DNA of 64,000 bases, from assembly GCA_017165825.1 (NCBI GenBank), contig CM029369.1, positions 21,322,611 to 21,386,610 on the forward strand, written 5' to 3'. This DNA is from Hepsetus odoe. Lineage: Eukaryota; Chordata; Actinopteri; Characiformes; Hepsetidae. A program made the position numbers and the translations under genes. Positions 22,315-34,144 of the stretch are shown piece by piece (within the stretch, counting starts at the first letter, position 1; every line of letters starts with the position of its first letter). The notes under the pieces were generated by a model. The model saw only the letters and a list, made by a program, of their open reading frames with translations. It did no database searches and was not told the DNA's origin.

Positions 22315-22561
22315 GGTAGCGGTGGCCTAGTTGTTAGGGAGTTGGCCCCAGGGTCAGAAGGTCATGGGTTCGGATCCCAGAACAGTAGGGTGCCCTGAGG
22401 TATCCTTGACCAAGATACAGTCCCCGTCACTGCTCTGTGGGTGCTTTCAATAGCTGCCCCCTGCTGCATGTGTGTGTGTGTGTGTGGTCTAGTTTTGTGG
22501 CTTACTGTGCGCTGTGCTGCGTTTCACAATGACGAGAATAGTCACTTTTACTTTCACTTTT
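22315..22561 (+). mobile_element. tRNA-derived SINE family A, best-preserved copy
   Basis: The head carries GGTGGCCTAGTTGTTAGGG (A-box region) and GGGTTCGGATCCCAG (B box). The body has CCTTGACCAAGATACAGTCC and CACTGCTCTGTGGG, a GT repeat (22469-22487), and a tail with GTGCGCTGTGCTGCGTTTCA and CACTTTTACTTTCACTTTTGG. The two internal promoter boxes are still recognisable. Confidence 0.88.
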
Positions 22562-22693
22562 GGTGGATGAAAAAGTAGATCCCTCAGCTTCACTCACTTC
22601 TGTGCCTCTGCTAAGTAAGAAAAGATTCAAACCAACATTTTACTGGGATTTCATTTTTGAGCGTAAATTGTATTGAAGCAGTATTACATTAGT

Positions 22694-22768
22694 TTACACG
22701 TGCGCGCGTGCGCCCACACGCAGGCATGCACGCACACACACAAACACACACACACTCACACACAAAAC
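22694..22768. repeat. Alternating purine-pyrimidine tract
   Basis: Begins ACACGTGCGCGCGTGCGCCC and continues as CA repeats. Strict alternation with CG steps is the kind of sequence that can adopt Z-DNA. Confidence 0.8.
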
Positions 22769-24753
22769 CAGAAACCTTCCCTATATCTGAAAATGAATTA
22801 TCCTTTAAAGAAAAAGAAATCACCTTGACAAATTTCTATTGTGAGCTGCTAGTTCCTTAATTTACTGTGCAAGACTTTCTTTTAACTTCATTGTGTTAGC
22901 CATCTGTGAGCTACCTTCTAACATGCAGAGTGAAGGCCACTGATGAATAAGTTTGACTCAGGGTGTAAAAATGGATGCTGCCATGCTGAGCTATTTCTTG
23001 AAGAGAAAAAAAGAATAAAGCAAACTGATGTGAGCTGAAAGTGAGGATGGGTACATTGTAAAGAATGTATCAATGTGTCTGCTGGATCAGTGTTTCAGAC
23101 TGAAATGTGTTTGTGCAGGCATTCTGGCATGCAGGGGCCAAAGCTTGTGCCAAAATCTGAGAGACAAACAGCAGTGTCTCTTTTACAGCAGAGAATGTCC
23201 TACTTCATGAAAACTTCCAGACTGCCTTATGTAGAAGGACAATATTCCAACATGTCAAAACATCATTTGAAAATGTGGGGACAGTTAAACAAATAAGATT
23301 AAAGTTGTTGAGATCTACCTAAAGTTGGGAATAGAAGGAAACTCAAACCCATTGATCCGAATTGTTACACCCATTACAAACAGGGGAAACTAACTGTAAT
23401 TAATAAGTACATTCCCAGTTTTAATTTCACCATAATAGCTGCCAAGAAGCCTTTATGATGCATTTTCCACATCGCCTTATCCATTCTGAATGTGATCCAT
23501 GAGAGAGGATGCTGTGAGGAGAAAACTGGCTTGCCAAAATATGATTCATTCAAACCTAGCCTACATCGCATTCAGCTGCTATCTATCCTGCTTAACAATG
23601 CGAGGCCTGCCGTGGAAGTGAGTCTGAATGTGAAGTGTTGCTATTTCTCCTCAGGCGGTGGACTGTGGCAGATGCCATGCACCTTCGCCCACTCTCCTCC
23701 CACACTAGAGCAGCAGTACACTCAGGGCAGATTCAATGCACAAGCTGCACGCTGACAGATAAAGCAAATCACATTGACACACAGGCGGAGCAAAGACTAG
23801 CTTCTCCTAGCAACTTAGTCCTGAACATTAGTGTGCTAGGTTAAATAAACCTGCTCTGTTTGCCAGGCATGGCAACCAGTCATGATTTATACTCATATTA
23901 ATCATGAATTCTGGTCTGATTTTCCTTTTTTTCTCCTGGTATGGTCCATGTACATGTTTTCATAGCTGTTTCACGTTGGTGTGGAGGTTTTCTAAGCTGA
24001 GAGCCATTTATAGAAGGACACTATGCAGGGTTATTGAAACACCAAGTTCAGCTATGAGCTCTGTGTGGCCTCCTGTAGCTCTACACGGCCTAGCTATTGG
24101 TACTGCCACTTTTCTGCTCTATAGAGCAGGGAAAGAAACTTATTAACTTACATTGGGCAAGAGAATGGGTGTGTGCTTGCTTTGCCTAACCAACGCCCAG
24201 TGTTAGACAAATGGCATTAACATTCCATGGCAGTATCTGTTACAGTCTGTCTACCTCAAGACAGTGCAGGAGCTTTTGTCTCATCTGAGTCACTGACCAA
24301 GCAGTCTATTATCTAGATTAGCAACCATGTACTGAGCAAGGGTGTGCACTGCACCCTCCAACCCCCAACCTCAACATCCAGTCGATGTGTCACTGCTTTA
24401 AAATCAGCCCTGACATTTGAGGGATGCTCTTATTTTCTGGCAGATCTATCAAAGAGTTTTAATATTAACATGCAAGTTATTTGTAATCGTATGCAAAATG
24501 TTTAGCACTTGTTCTTTTTTTTTTTCAGAGTGAAAATAAATTAACACATCGGCAGGGAACAAACTTGATTATTATTCTTTTTTCTTCTTTTTTCAAATTT
24601 AAGTGCAAAGTTTTCATTTGCTGAGTTTAACATATTGGGAAAAGGTATATTTAACATACCACAACTGTGCAAAGGTCACATTTTATATTTGATTCACAAA
24701 ATAAACAGTAGGAGAGCACTGTAATGTGGAAAAGTATGTTCTCTGTAAAACTA
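22769..24753. other. Unassigned intergenic DNA
   Basis: It includes a mixed-composition stretch (23460-23830) with overlapping frames on both strands and no domain. A splice-acceptor-like TTCTCCTCAG ends at 23655, but the following codons give nothing recognisable. Confidence 0.4.
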
Positions 24754-24773
24754 GCCACTGGAATTCCAGTGGC
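24754..24773. repeat. 20-bp perfect palindrome
   Basis: GCCACTGGAATTCCAGTGGC equals its reverse complement with no spacer. Confidence 0.95.
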
Positions 24774-25290
24774 ATTCCTTGGGATGCAACTCAGGATGTT
24801 CCAAACAATTAAATACGTGGGCTTGTTTGTTGGAGAGTCTCTAATAGAGGTCAGGTAATTCAGTGGTTCTGATTGTGCTATATTCTTATGTATTCAGAGC
24901 AGGGGGGCAGCAAAAATATGGACCCTCTGAGAAGTTCCATTAATTTGAAAAACATTGGTGTAGGACAATCAAATTCTTCAATTCTACCAGCCTTCTAAAT
25001 CCCAAGTTAAGCATTTTTTTTTCACCAAACTTTAAACCAAACTCTGTGCATGTTGTACTAAGACTATCATAATACTCTCTCTTTCTTTCCTCCCAAGTTT
25101 ACTCTCTCTGGCAAATGAGCTGGAGTGGTTGGCAAGGTAGGAGCTCAGTGTAGGCTAGCAGCCAGAGCAACCTGAGTCACTAAATATCAGAGGTGGACAG
25201 GTAAACTCTTCTCCAGTGGAGTGTCCAGCACTCTACTGCAGCAGAACATTAGACAGCGAGACACTCTGCATTATTAACCAAAGTGTGTGT

Positions 25291-25332
25291 GAGAGAGAGA
25301 GAGTGAGAGAAGGAGAGAGAGCGAGAGAGAGA
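25291..25332. repeat. GA-rich microsatellite
   Basis: Interrupted GAGA tract, followed downstream by a poly-A run of about 20 (25457-25477). Confidence 0.9.
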
Positions 25333-27647
25333 TACAGTGAACAGGCCGGCCTCATTTCTGGCTGAAATGTGACACTGCACCCAGCAGACATGCACAGCAG
25401 AGCCAAACACACCCGCAGACTTTTCCTTCTCCTTTGTTTTCTAAATCAGTCCGTTAAAAAAAAAAAAAAAAAAAAAACACAGAGCAACAATCATGGCCAT
25501 TCCGTCCTGCCAAAACCACAGGGGGATCAATGTGAAACATCTGGGGCTAGGAGTGGACAGGGCAGCTTTTGTTTGCGCAAAGTAAATTTTGTGAAACGTA
25601 GCCCCGGCTCATCTCCCAGCTATGGTGTAGGTTACCAGGGACAGAAGGGAAAGGTGTTTGCTTTGTGGAGGGGCAAAGGCTGGCCTGGAGTTGTTGAAGT
25701 ACACCAGACTGATAGAGGATGGCCTTGGTAATCAGTGACAAAGCAAATCGTCTCCAACCCTGATGTGTTCCTTTAATAGAGACACAAGATTGTGATTGTG
25801 TAGGTTTTCAGGAATTAAAGAATAATAGGTGTAGCTTCACTCTGTGAAGAGTCATTCTGGGCAAAAGGTGTGCAACTATGAATATACATTGTAGACTGAC
25901 ACTTTCCCATATAATGTAACTACAAAAATATTCGGTCACATTAGAGAAAAACACACTTCTAAATGGAACATTTACAGGAGATGAGAAAGTATTCTTTATT
26001 TTAGTAACTGTCATACACTGGATTTTATATTTTGTGGATTTCTATTGAGGAAATTTGTCACGCAAGTTTTATTCAATTTTCATGGGTTCGACTGTCCAAA
26101 TATTAAACATAAAATTTGTAAATGAATAAAATGAAGATGTAGTTTTCAACATATTCTTAGATGCTCACATAAAAGCTACATAAAGTTTTATAACATATTG
26201 TCCAGCTGTAAAATTATTACGATCTCCAGTGTTGAATAATCTCCAATAACTTAATAACAGACAAAATATCAGAAATTATGTGGTAACAGTGCTCAGTTGA
26301 ATCACTTTGTCTTTAAGAAGGGTATAATGAAGAAATGGATGTGGTGTTAATATGGTCCCTGCTTGCTTACCATCCCTTGTTGCTCCACCTGCTAGCCTGC
26401 AGCTTAGAAGCTCCATGATCTCATGCTGATCTGTTTTGGCCTTCAGCACATTGCTGTCCCTGGATGTAACAGTGCAACTCTGTCAGAGGCTCCCTCTGTG
26501 TGTGTGGTTGCAGCTGACAGTATTTACGAGCAAAGATGTCAAGCGCTTGGCTTCAAGGACAATGGAGAGGGTCGAGGGTCTTTTAGCTTGCATTAAGCGA
26601 CCCCTAATGCATGCACCAGTACCCTACTAGCCATACTAGCATTAGTATGCAAATGGATACACTAATTTCCTCAAATTATTGCACAACTTACCAGGTACCC
26701 TTTTATAGTGAAGAGGACTTTAATTGGAAAGTTTTTGGATTTACCTACTGGATCTTCTGCCTGGATCCATTAGTCAGTTCCAACTTTTTAACACAGTTTC
26801 TAATGGGGATGAATCATGGCAACAGAGGTGGCTGTTTTTTAGAGGTTCAAGCCAGACAAAACGAATCATGTTCAACAGAAGTGTATGACTCACCACGCTG
26901 AACTAGCCCACTCCCAAACTAGCTTAAACATACAGCACGACAGTCCAACAACAGTCTCTCGACCTCAGTCAAGTTGTTCAGTGAGTCTACAGCCATGAGT
27001 TTACTGCACCGTTCTGGTTTTCGTCGACCACATTAAGATCAGGGAGTGGACTGTGTATGGAGGACCAAAGCACTGGGGTAATGAGCCCTTTGACTGGTTC
27101 TGCACCACTGTTGTGAGGAGACTAATTGGGAGAGAGCTGCTAATTTGAGCACTCTGCCGGATAAATGTAGTGCACCCGACTATGAAGGGTGAATCAATGT
27201 ACTACTGTGCCACAGCCCTCTTGAGTTCTAACAAGAGTTTTATCGACTGCAAGAGCTATACCTGAAATATGCAAGATATTAAACATGGTTCTTTAAAAGT
27301 TATGGGTGCTAGCATATCATTTTTTCCTGATATAAAGGTTCTTAATGGCTGTTTGGAAGTAAGCTGTATTGCATGGTAAATTCATATTCATGTGAAACTA
27401 TTACCAGGATGTTTATGTTTGGATCCCTTCATTTATGCTTCATGTTTATTTTGCTGCAACCAAGACAGGATGATCTTTAACTAGTTACCTTTTCACATGC
27501 ATATACCCATACTCCAAAACAGCTGGCATAGCATACAGTAAAATCATAATCAGCATAAACATAATACTTTGTTTTGGCCAATTTCATATTTGTTTTATAA
27601 GCGGTATAGAAATCCATCTGTCTATCCCTCCATTCATCTGTTTGTTT
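25333..27647. other. Unassigned intergenic DNA
   Basis: Mixed unique sequence. Open frames (120 codons at 25369-25731, 96 codons at 26611-26901) cross a poly-A run or lack domains. No repeat family recognised. Confidence 0.45.
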
Positions 27648-27677
27648 ATCCATCCATCCATCCATCCATCCATCCAT
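27648..27677. repeat. ATCC microsatellite
   Basis: About seven ATCC units; the tetranucleotide often ends fish SINE tails. Confidence 0.9.
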
Positions 27678-29510
27678 TGAATCAGCTGTGCTGCTTTTAT
27701 ATCTTTAAACATCTTTGAACTTATAACTTACACAGAAGTGTAAGAAACAAAGAAAAGGAAATAAAGGACCCGCACACAGAGGATACAGTGGGGGTTATTA
27801 ATGAAATAAAAGGATTATATGCCTGACAACAACTAAAAAAGAGGAAATTCATGAGAGAAATGGCTTCTCCAGCATTAAAGCCTATTACTGGGTGGGATTC
27901 TGACCCACTGGGATGAGGGTGTGCGTGTGTGTGTTTTTTTTTTTTTTTTGGGACAGCTGGATGGCACTTCACTGAGAGGAAACTAGACTCATCCTCCCCC
28001 TGCTGAGAACCCATGGGTGGCGGAGCATAGAAACATAGAGTCAGAGGAAGGGGTCTTAATAAGACTTATCCTTCCCTAGAGAGGAATTTAAATATATATA
28101 AATCTATCTCTCTTTCTCTCTCTCTTCCCCTTCTAAAGACAGTGAAGAGATTAAGCCCATACGTAAAATATAGTACCTTTTGAAAAACAACGTAAGCATG
28201 TGTTATTTTTAAAAAACAAACAAATAAATAAATAAGGATAATCTTTCAGAAGTCAGGTGTGACTAATCTTAAAGCAGTACAGATGTTATCGTGGAGATTT
28301 AATGCCTAGGGTAGCCTTGGCTTACAAACATGTGCCTCTGGAGTAATTCAGGATGATTGTTTATTTTTAATTTAGCTTTATTTATTAACCATAAGCTCAA
28401 AAAACACTCTTAAATAACTGCATTCATGATGTCACAGAAGAAAAAATACTACATATAAATCACTATTTCATCTACGGCAGTTTGGCCCTGCCCATTTAAG
28501 GAGTGTTTCAGCACCGTTCAGTGCATGCAATCAGAATAGCTGTTGTGATCAAATAAGTTCAGACCCTGGGCTATAATGGTATGGCTAAAGGTTTATCACA
28601 AAAGATGACGCAAACTCAGGCTCGGACTAATCTCAAGTTCAGGGTTAGTTTATATTTTTACTCACTGTGCTTGTATAGTTTTAGTTGAAATTTGTACTTA
28701 ATTTTCTGGATTTATATTTCAGTTTTGCCAAAATGTCCAGGACAAAGTATTATTATATGCATATGATAATTATTAATAAGTCCTATCAATTATCAATATA
28801 TCATTATAAGATAATATTAATGATATTTTGATTATATCGTTATATGATTAAATCATTATATGATTTGAAAACCCAATAAAATTTAGGAGAAATAAAAAAG
28901 AATGAATTCTCTGTGTAAATCTCAAACCACACAAGGACTAATGTGCCTTTTTTGTAGTCTGGCTTTGAATTTAAGCTACTCCTAGTAGGATGATGCAGGG
29001 AGCTCAGTGGCACAATAGTGGTGAAGGTTTTTTTTTTTTAACGGAGTTTATCTAGACTTGTAGAGCCCATGACATCCCCAGAGCCCATGAGTAGGTAAAA
29101 GAGCCTCTGGCTATCACAAACATGACATAACTAAATAAATTAAGTACCTCACACTGGTAACTGTGTGCAAAAGGCAATTGACCTAATCCTATGTAAAAGT
29201 GAAGATGTTTTAAAACACTAAGATATATTGTCAAATATCACTTTTCTTTTCAAACGAGGTTCCACAAAGGATTCTGTGAGTAATGCCACCATTGTAATTC
29301 CCCAAAGAAAAGTATTTGTTAACGAGATGGACTTTTAAAAGGCATAGGGACCTTCACATAATGGAAGGATTACCAATTTAAGTCTCCTTTAAGAATCTTT
29401 ATATTATGTGGAAGCTCTCTACATTTGAAAAAGTTTACAAAACCCTTTACAAAAGGATTATTTAAAACCACTATAAACATTATTTTAGGAAATTTAAAAT
29501 GGCTCTGGAG
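27678..29510. other. Unassigned intergenic DNA
   Basis: AT-rich, with a poly-T run (27935-27949), a CT-rich patch (28103-28125) and strongly AT-rich DNA at 28740-28870. Nothing coding seen. Confidence 0.5.
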
Positions 29511-29814
29511 AGGCATGGTGCCACAGTGGGTAGCGTTGACGCCTCACAGCAAGAAGGTCCCTGGTTTGATTCCCAGGTTGGGAGGTCCAGGTCCTTTCTG
29601 AATGGAGTTTGCCTGTCCCCGTGTCTGTGTGGGTTTCTTCTGGGTGCGCCAGTTTCCTCCCACCTTCCAAAGCCATGCATGTCAGCTGGTTCAGAGATGC
29701 TAAATTGCCCCCTGGGTGTGAATGAGTGTATGTGTTTCATTTTTCCCTATGAGCGCTAGGGGTAGGCTCCGGCACCACCCATGATCCACCCATGAAAGTG
29801 AGTGAATGACTGAT
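29511..29814 (+). mobile_element. tRNA-derived SINE family D, near full length
   Basis: Head ATGGTGCCACAGTGGGTAGC and CTGGTTTGATTCCC (A- and B-box regions), then GGTCCTTTCTGAATGGAGTT, CCCCGTGTCTGTGTGGGTTT, TTTCCTCCCACCTTCCAAAG, a tail with TAGGCTCCGGCACC, and terminal GTGAGTGAATGA repeats. This is a very common fish SINE architecture (Mermaid-like; the name is not verified). Confidence 0.88.
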
Positions 29815-30289
29815 TAAAATGGCTTTTCTCTGCTATCACACAAAGATCCATTTCTGGTTTAATGACATCTGTTCTTCCTGGACAAAGCTTTTATAAATGT
29901 CTGTAAGTGTTTATGTCAGTTGTCATGATTAGGTTGTGCTGCCTCATTATTGTTGTCATTTATTCAAATGTTACCCTTAAAGCAACAACTAAATTGTATA
30001 TGTAGATTCCTTACATCAGAAATGTATTTGCAATACATGCAATTTGTACATGTTGTACATACAGTTATAGTAAATTTATAGTAAATATAGTAAATTATAG
30101 TAAATTTAATAGAATATATGTAAGAAGTTCTAGCTACTGTCAGATTCTGTTCCTATTAACAATTCCATAAACTGTGGTGGAGGGAATAACCTCTGTCAGT
30201 TATTGAGGGATAACTGGATGTGTGTGAAGTGATCCCCCCCCCTCTTTTTCTCTCTCACATTCTTTCTCTACCTCTCTGCCATCTGTCTC
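29815..30289. other. Unassigned intergenic DNA with ATAGTAAAT repeats
   Basis: Four imperfect copies of a TATAGTAAAT motif lie at about 30064-30110. Otherwise AT-rich unique DNA. Confidence 0.5.
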
Positions 30290-30450
30290 TCAGGCCCTGC
30301 TCCGCCTGGGGTGTCCCCGTGGGACATGTGCTGTGGATAAGTTATTCAATTAGAGGTGCATTATTGGGCCGGCTACCTCTGTGCACAGAGCTGATGATGT
30401 TGTGATTGCCCTGCTCTGCATTCCGCTACGTCCCCAACCACAGTGCAGAC
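30290..30450. promoter_or_regulatory. Candidate conserved non-coding block
   Basis: Mixed GC sequence with GTTATTCAATTAGAGG (CAATTAG at 30348-30354) and GCATTATTGGGCCGGC, next to a GT microsatellite. Motif texture resembles developmental enhancers. Inference only. Confidence 0.3.
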
Positions 30451-30465
30451 GGCCTGACTGTGTCT

Positions 30466-30468
<3 letters not shown>

Positions 30469-30496
<28 letters not shown>
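30469..30496. repeat. GT microsatellite
   Basis: About 14 GT units. Confidence 0.95.
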
Positions 30497-30498
<2 letters not shown>

Positions 30499-31248
30499 TG
30501 TGAGAAAGACAAAGAGAGAAGAGAGAAGGGGCAAGGGAGTAGGGGAATGAGCGAAGTGAAGGGGGAGTAGAAATGGGGGTCTATCAGAAATGCTCCACTG
30601 GTTTCAAATGAAGCTCCTAAGCACCTCAGGCCGGCCACATTAGCCCTTTCTGAGTAATGCTGGAGGCAGCAGCAGCAGCAGCCCGCATCAAGCCTGTAAT
30701 GCACCATCTTTTTTAGACCTTGCTCTTGCTTGTTTCTCCTTTAATTCAGGTATCTCTTTGCATTTTGTCTATTTTATATATTGTTTTCTTATTACATATT
30801 TTATTAAGTCTAATACAAAACTTTTCTTTTTCCTGTTGATACAGCAACAGTAAGCATTTCAGAATCCCTGCTGTAGCATCATGACAATGTGATACCAGTG
30901 ATCAGGTTCAAGCCCCATTAAGCATGAGTGCCAGAATATTTGGCTTTCCATAATCTTCCATGAAAATGCATTGCCTATTACCCACGTCTACGAAGCAATT
31001 ATTTTGCATCACCATGCACCAATGGGTGGAGTGTAATAATATAAACTATTTAATAATTTTATATAATAATATAATAAATAATAAATGATTTTAGATGCCT
31101 CCATCCACCCCCTCCCCCACTTAAAATAAAGCACTCTGAGACCTTCCTAGGAAATGCATCGTGATACACCAGAAAGTTCACTTTTCTTCTGACATATCAA
31201 AGATCGAACCATTTCTCTTTGTCTGTCCAAACATTCATCCACCCATTC
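30497..31248. other. Unassigned intergenic DNA
   Basis: It contains a short CAG run (30667-30682) and AT-rich DNA. No gene or repeat family recognised. Confidence 0.5.
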
Positions 31249-31274
31249 ATCCATCCATCCATCCATCCATCCAT
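31249..31274. repeat. ATCC microsatellite
   Basis: About six ATCC units. Confidence 0.9.
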
Positions 31275-32082
31275 AAATCAATCCATACATCCTTTAATCC
31301 ATTATTACCTTAGATATTGTAACCCCACTCTTAAATTGTGTCTATATTATCCAAAGATCTCTTAAAGGACATGAAATTGATTCAAAACAGTGTTTTTGAC
31401 TGTGAAATTGAGTGTAACAGCTTTTTCTGGGCTAGATTTAAAACATTTTTTACTCTTCCACTGAACTTCGCAGAGCCATTCATCCATATAATATTTCCTG
31501 CTACATTATAAAATGTACCAGGTAAGTTCTCTGTCTCAAAGAAAGGCTATGGAAAGGCTATTTTTAAATTGATCTTCTGTGTGATTACACTCTGATACTG
31601 ACATTCTACAGCCATTTATATCACAAAGCACCCCCTGACTGATGTTCCTCTCACCTCAGATGGCACGCAGTGACACTGTGTGCAAGTGTATGCACACACA
31701 TGTTTGTGTGTTCATGTGTAGGAGTTGCAGAACACTGCATGCTACTCCTGCCAGGCAAGACTGGCTCAGACACCCATAGCCAGCTCCCAGATGCCCAGAG
31801 TGGAGAGGGCTGGGTGCCTCATCTGCTGTGCAGAGAATACAAATAGGTCAGTGTTGTAGAGGAGGGGTGGCCCTGGTCAGAAAGCCCTGCCAGATGAATT
31901 CCTCCATCAGACTTGATGGTGAGGGCCATCTGCTGCAAATGTGGGGGAAGTCAAGCACAAGGCTGGGCTGCACCTCCTACGAGCCCACCACACACGCAAA
32001 GATGCACCTGGAAATGTCACAGACACATCTTACATTCACCACCCCTAGATAGAAGGTCCTCTTCATCTTTTTATATATGCAG
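31275..32082. other. Unassigned intergenic DNA
   Basis: Mixed-composition sequence from 31640 onward with two overlapping plus frames (74 and 94 codons) lacking domains. Confidence 0.45.
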
Positions 32083-32400
32083 TGTATGTCCAAAATTATT
32101 GAGACATCCCAGTTTGTATATGCACATTACAAAATCACTGCAAGTAAAACGGCACACTGTCCTCGGGTCACCACGTCCCATGCCAAGCATTAACTAGAGC
32201 TTGCCCACTCTGGAGTGAGAGAGCTCCATCCAATACCTTTAGGATGGATTGGGAAAACTGAAGTGACATTCATGCTCTTGCGAGTGAATGTCATCATTGT
32301 CTAGCAATAATGTTCCAACATATAGTCTAAAGCCTTCTTAGAAGAGCAGAGGTTGTTACTGCAGCAAAAGGTACAAACACCCTATTAATACAATTTGTCC
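32083..32400 (+). mobile_element. Tc1-like transposon relic, internally deleted
   Basis: The left end TGTCCAAAATTATTGAGACA resembles the common Tc1 terminus. It is followed by pieces of the transposase 3' region: CCAATACCTTTAGGATGGAT, GCAATAATGTTCCAACATAT, AAGCCTTCTTAGAAGAG and TACTGCAGCAAAAGGTACAA. Most of the transposase is absent. Confidence 0.7.
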
Positions 32401-33038
32401 CTGTATTAGACCTCCAAATATATTCTTTTCCTCTGTTTTTTTACACTACTCCAGCCACACACCCTTGGTTACCGTTTCTTTTTTTTTAACGAAGACAATG
32501 ACAACAGCTTGCACAAATGATTCAGCACATGAAACTCTCAATTCTGGCAAAACACAACACATTTTAGAAAGCAGTGGAAGTTTCCAGTATGCATTTTTAT
32601 TCTGTACATAACATCCTGATCTCTCAGCAACCTAACAGACCTAATGGATAAAGGCAAAGGCAAAAGGCTACACATCACAAAGTAAAACGACTCACCCAGT
32701 AAGAATCCAGGTAGATGTCATTGTTATTTAGAAATGTTAGTTCAATACTTTGTGCAGGTTAGTGTTTCATTGACATGCATTTTGCACATTTGGACCGTAC
32801 CATGTTGCAGATTGATACATCAGAATAAAATGTAAAACTTCAGAAGGGCAGAGAACCCCCAATTACAAAGTAATGAATAGAGACAGAGCAGAGACAGCGC
32901 TAAAAAACAGAGCAAAGATGAAGGCAATGTCCACCTCCCAAGTGTAGTGAGTGTGTTTGAGGAGGGAAATCACCAAAATGTGTTGTACTCTGTACTCTGT
33001 AACTTTAGACCCCTGGTCTAGAGGTATATAGATCTCAG
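32401..33038. other. Unassigned intergenic DNA
   Basis: AT-rich, without recognised features, up to the minisatellite island. Confidence 0.5.
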
Positions 33039-33185
33039 TGAGCCAGGGCAGAGCCGTTGATCACTGTTTGTCTGATGTGTCATTGTATTCCGGAAATTCC
33101 AATGTGGAAAGTGTTCCCTGTCACTAGGCACAACAGCTACCTGTTACTGGCTCCTGCTGTGGCCCAACTGACTCTGACTCCATTG

Positions 33186-33319
33186 TCCCCTCCACGGCTA
33201 GCCCTCAAGTGTCCCCTTCCACAGATGGCCCTCCAGTTTCCCCTTCCACGGCCAGCCTGCCAGTGTCCCCTTCCACGGCCAGCCTGCCAGTGTCCCCTTC
33301 CACAGCCGGATTTCCAGTG
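33186..33319 (+). repeat. 27-bp minisatellite, five units
   Basis: Units start at 33186, 33212, 33239, 33266 and 33293 with consensus beginning TCCCCTTCCACGGCCAGCCT. Units 3 and 4 are identical. In the plus frame starting at 33057 the unit encodes a nine-residue CPLPRPACQ-like repeat. Confidence 0.9.
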
Positions 33320-33534
33320 TCCCCTTGCATCAGCTATGACTGCTTCTGTTCCCCATGCACTGGTTGGTGAGGAGCTTGCAGGGCCCCCAGCCCCTATGTC
33401 TGCAGGGTCCCCATGTAGGTTGTCACTGCAGTTATCATGCCTAGGTCCTACGCCGGTTCGTTAGCACTCACCTCACCTCAGGAAGATAGCTCACCTTCGC
33501 CTCACTTCAGGAAGGTAGCTCACCTTCGCCGCCT

Positions 33535-33795
33535 GCTCCTGCACCCCTTCAGATGGGCAGCTTGCCTTCGCTGCTGGCTCCTGTGTCTCCCCAGGTGGGT
33601 GGTCCCCCATGGCCTTGAGCTCCTGCGTCTCCCCAGGAGGGTGGTCCCCCCATGGTGGTTGGCTTCTGTATCTCCCCAGAAGGGCAGTCCCCTGTGGCTG
33701 TCAGCTCCTGCATCTCCCCAGGAGGGCGTCCCCCCATGGCTGCATGCTCCTGTGTCTTCCCAGGAGTGTGGCCCTCCATTGCCGTCAGCTCCTGG
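33535..33795 (+). repeat. 42-bp minisatellite, six units
   Basis: Units start at 33535, 33577, 33619, 33662, 33704 and 33746, each beginning GCTCCTG or GCTTCTG and most carrying TCTCCCCAGGAGGG and a CCATGG core. One unit is 43 bp, which breaks any common reading frame. A partial seventh unit starts at 33788. Confidence 0.9.
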
Positions 33796-34117
33796 TCCCT
33801 CATCACTGTTGGTTGCAGCCCCATGGATTATGTTGGGCTTCTGAGCCACTTCTGCAGTGGCTTCGCCTCACCAGATGCAGCCGTAGGCGTGGTTGCTGTG
33901 GACCCCTTATGTTGTTATGTGTCGGGCCTAATCACGTGCCCCCAGTACAGGGACTGTTTAGTTTTTTGGATCCCCAGTTTTGTCAATTTGAGGATTTGTT
34001 TTGGTTTCTTTGACCTCCTGGAGTCAGGGCAGAGCTGTTGGTCATTGTTCATTGTTCATTTTTCGTATTGTTGAGGCTTGTGTTCCCCTTATATGTGAGT
34101 ATTAAACTTTTATGTTT

Positions 34118-34123
34118 AATAAA
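34118..34123 (+). promoter_or_regulatory. Polyadenylation-signal-like AATAAA after the minisatellite island
   Basis: AATAAA is followed by T/C-rich sequence and a CAGCGTGACAG motif (34170-34180). It fits the 3' end of an old retroelement, but the family is unknown. Confidence 0.35.
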
Positions 34124-34144
34124 ACCCCTTTCCGTATTCTCGAC

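Larger units (their letters stand above)
33039..34051. repeat. GC-rich minisatellite island bounded by an imperfect direct repeat
   Basis: A motif of about 30 bp, GAGCCAGGGCAGAGCCGTTG then ATCACTGTT at 33040, recurs as GAGTCAGGGCAGAGCTGTTG then GTCATTGTT at 34021. Between them lie a 27-bp array and a 42-bp array and little else. Four plus-strand frames of 134-140 codons overlap here because neither unit contains stops. They are proline/serine-rich, with no domain and no common reading frame. It may be part of an interspersed element, because an AATAAA (34118-34123) follows. Confidence 0.72.

Noticed and set aside
22315..22390. Functional tRNA gene
   Set aside because: The A and B boxes belong to a SINE head. 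No complete cloverleaf or acceptor stem is evident, and SINE body and tail follow.
33186..33795. CRISPR-like array
   Set aside because: Units are contiguous with no unique spacers, and the genome is eukaryotic. They are minisatellites.
33057..34074. Four plus-strand frames of 134-140 codons as a proline-rich gene
   Set aside because: They overlap in different frames over minisatellites, and a 43-bp unit breaks the periodic frame. No start, splice or domain evidence.
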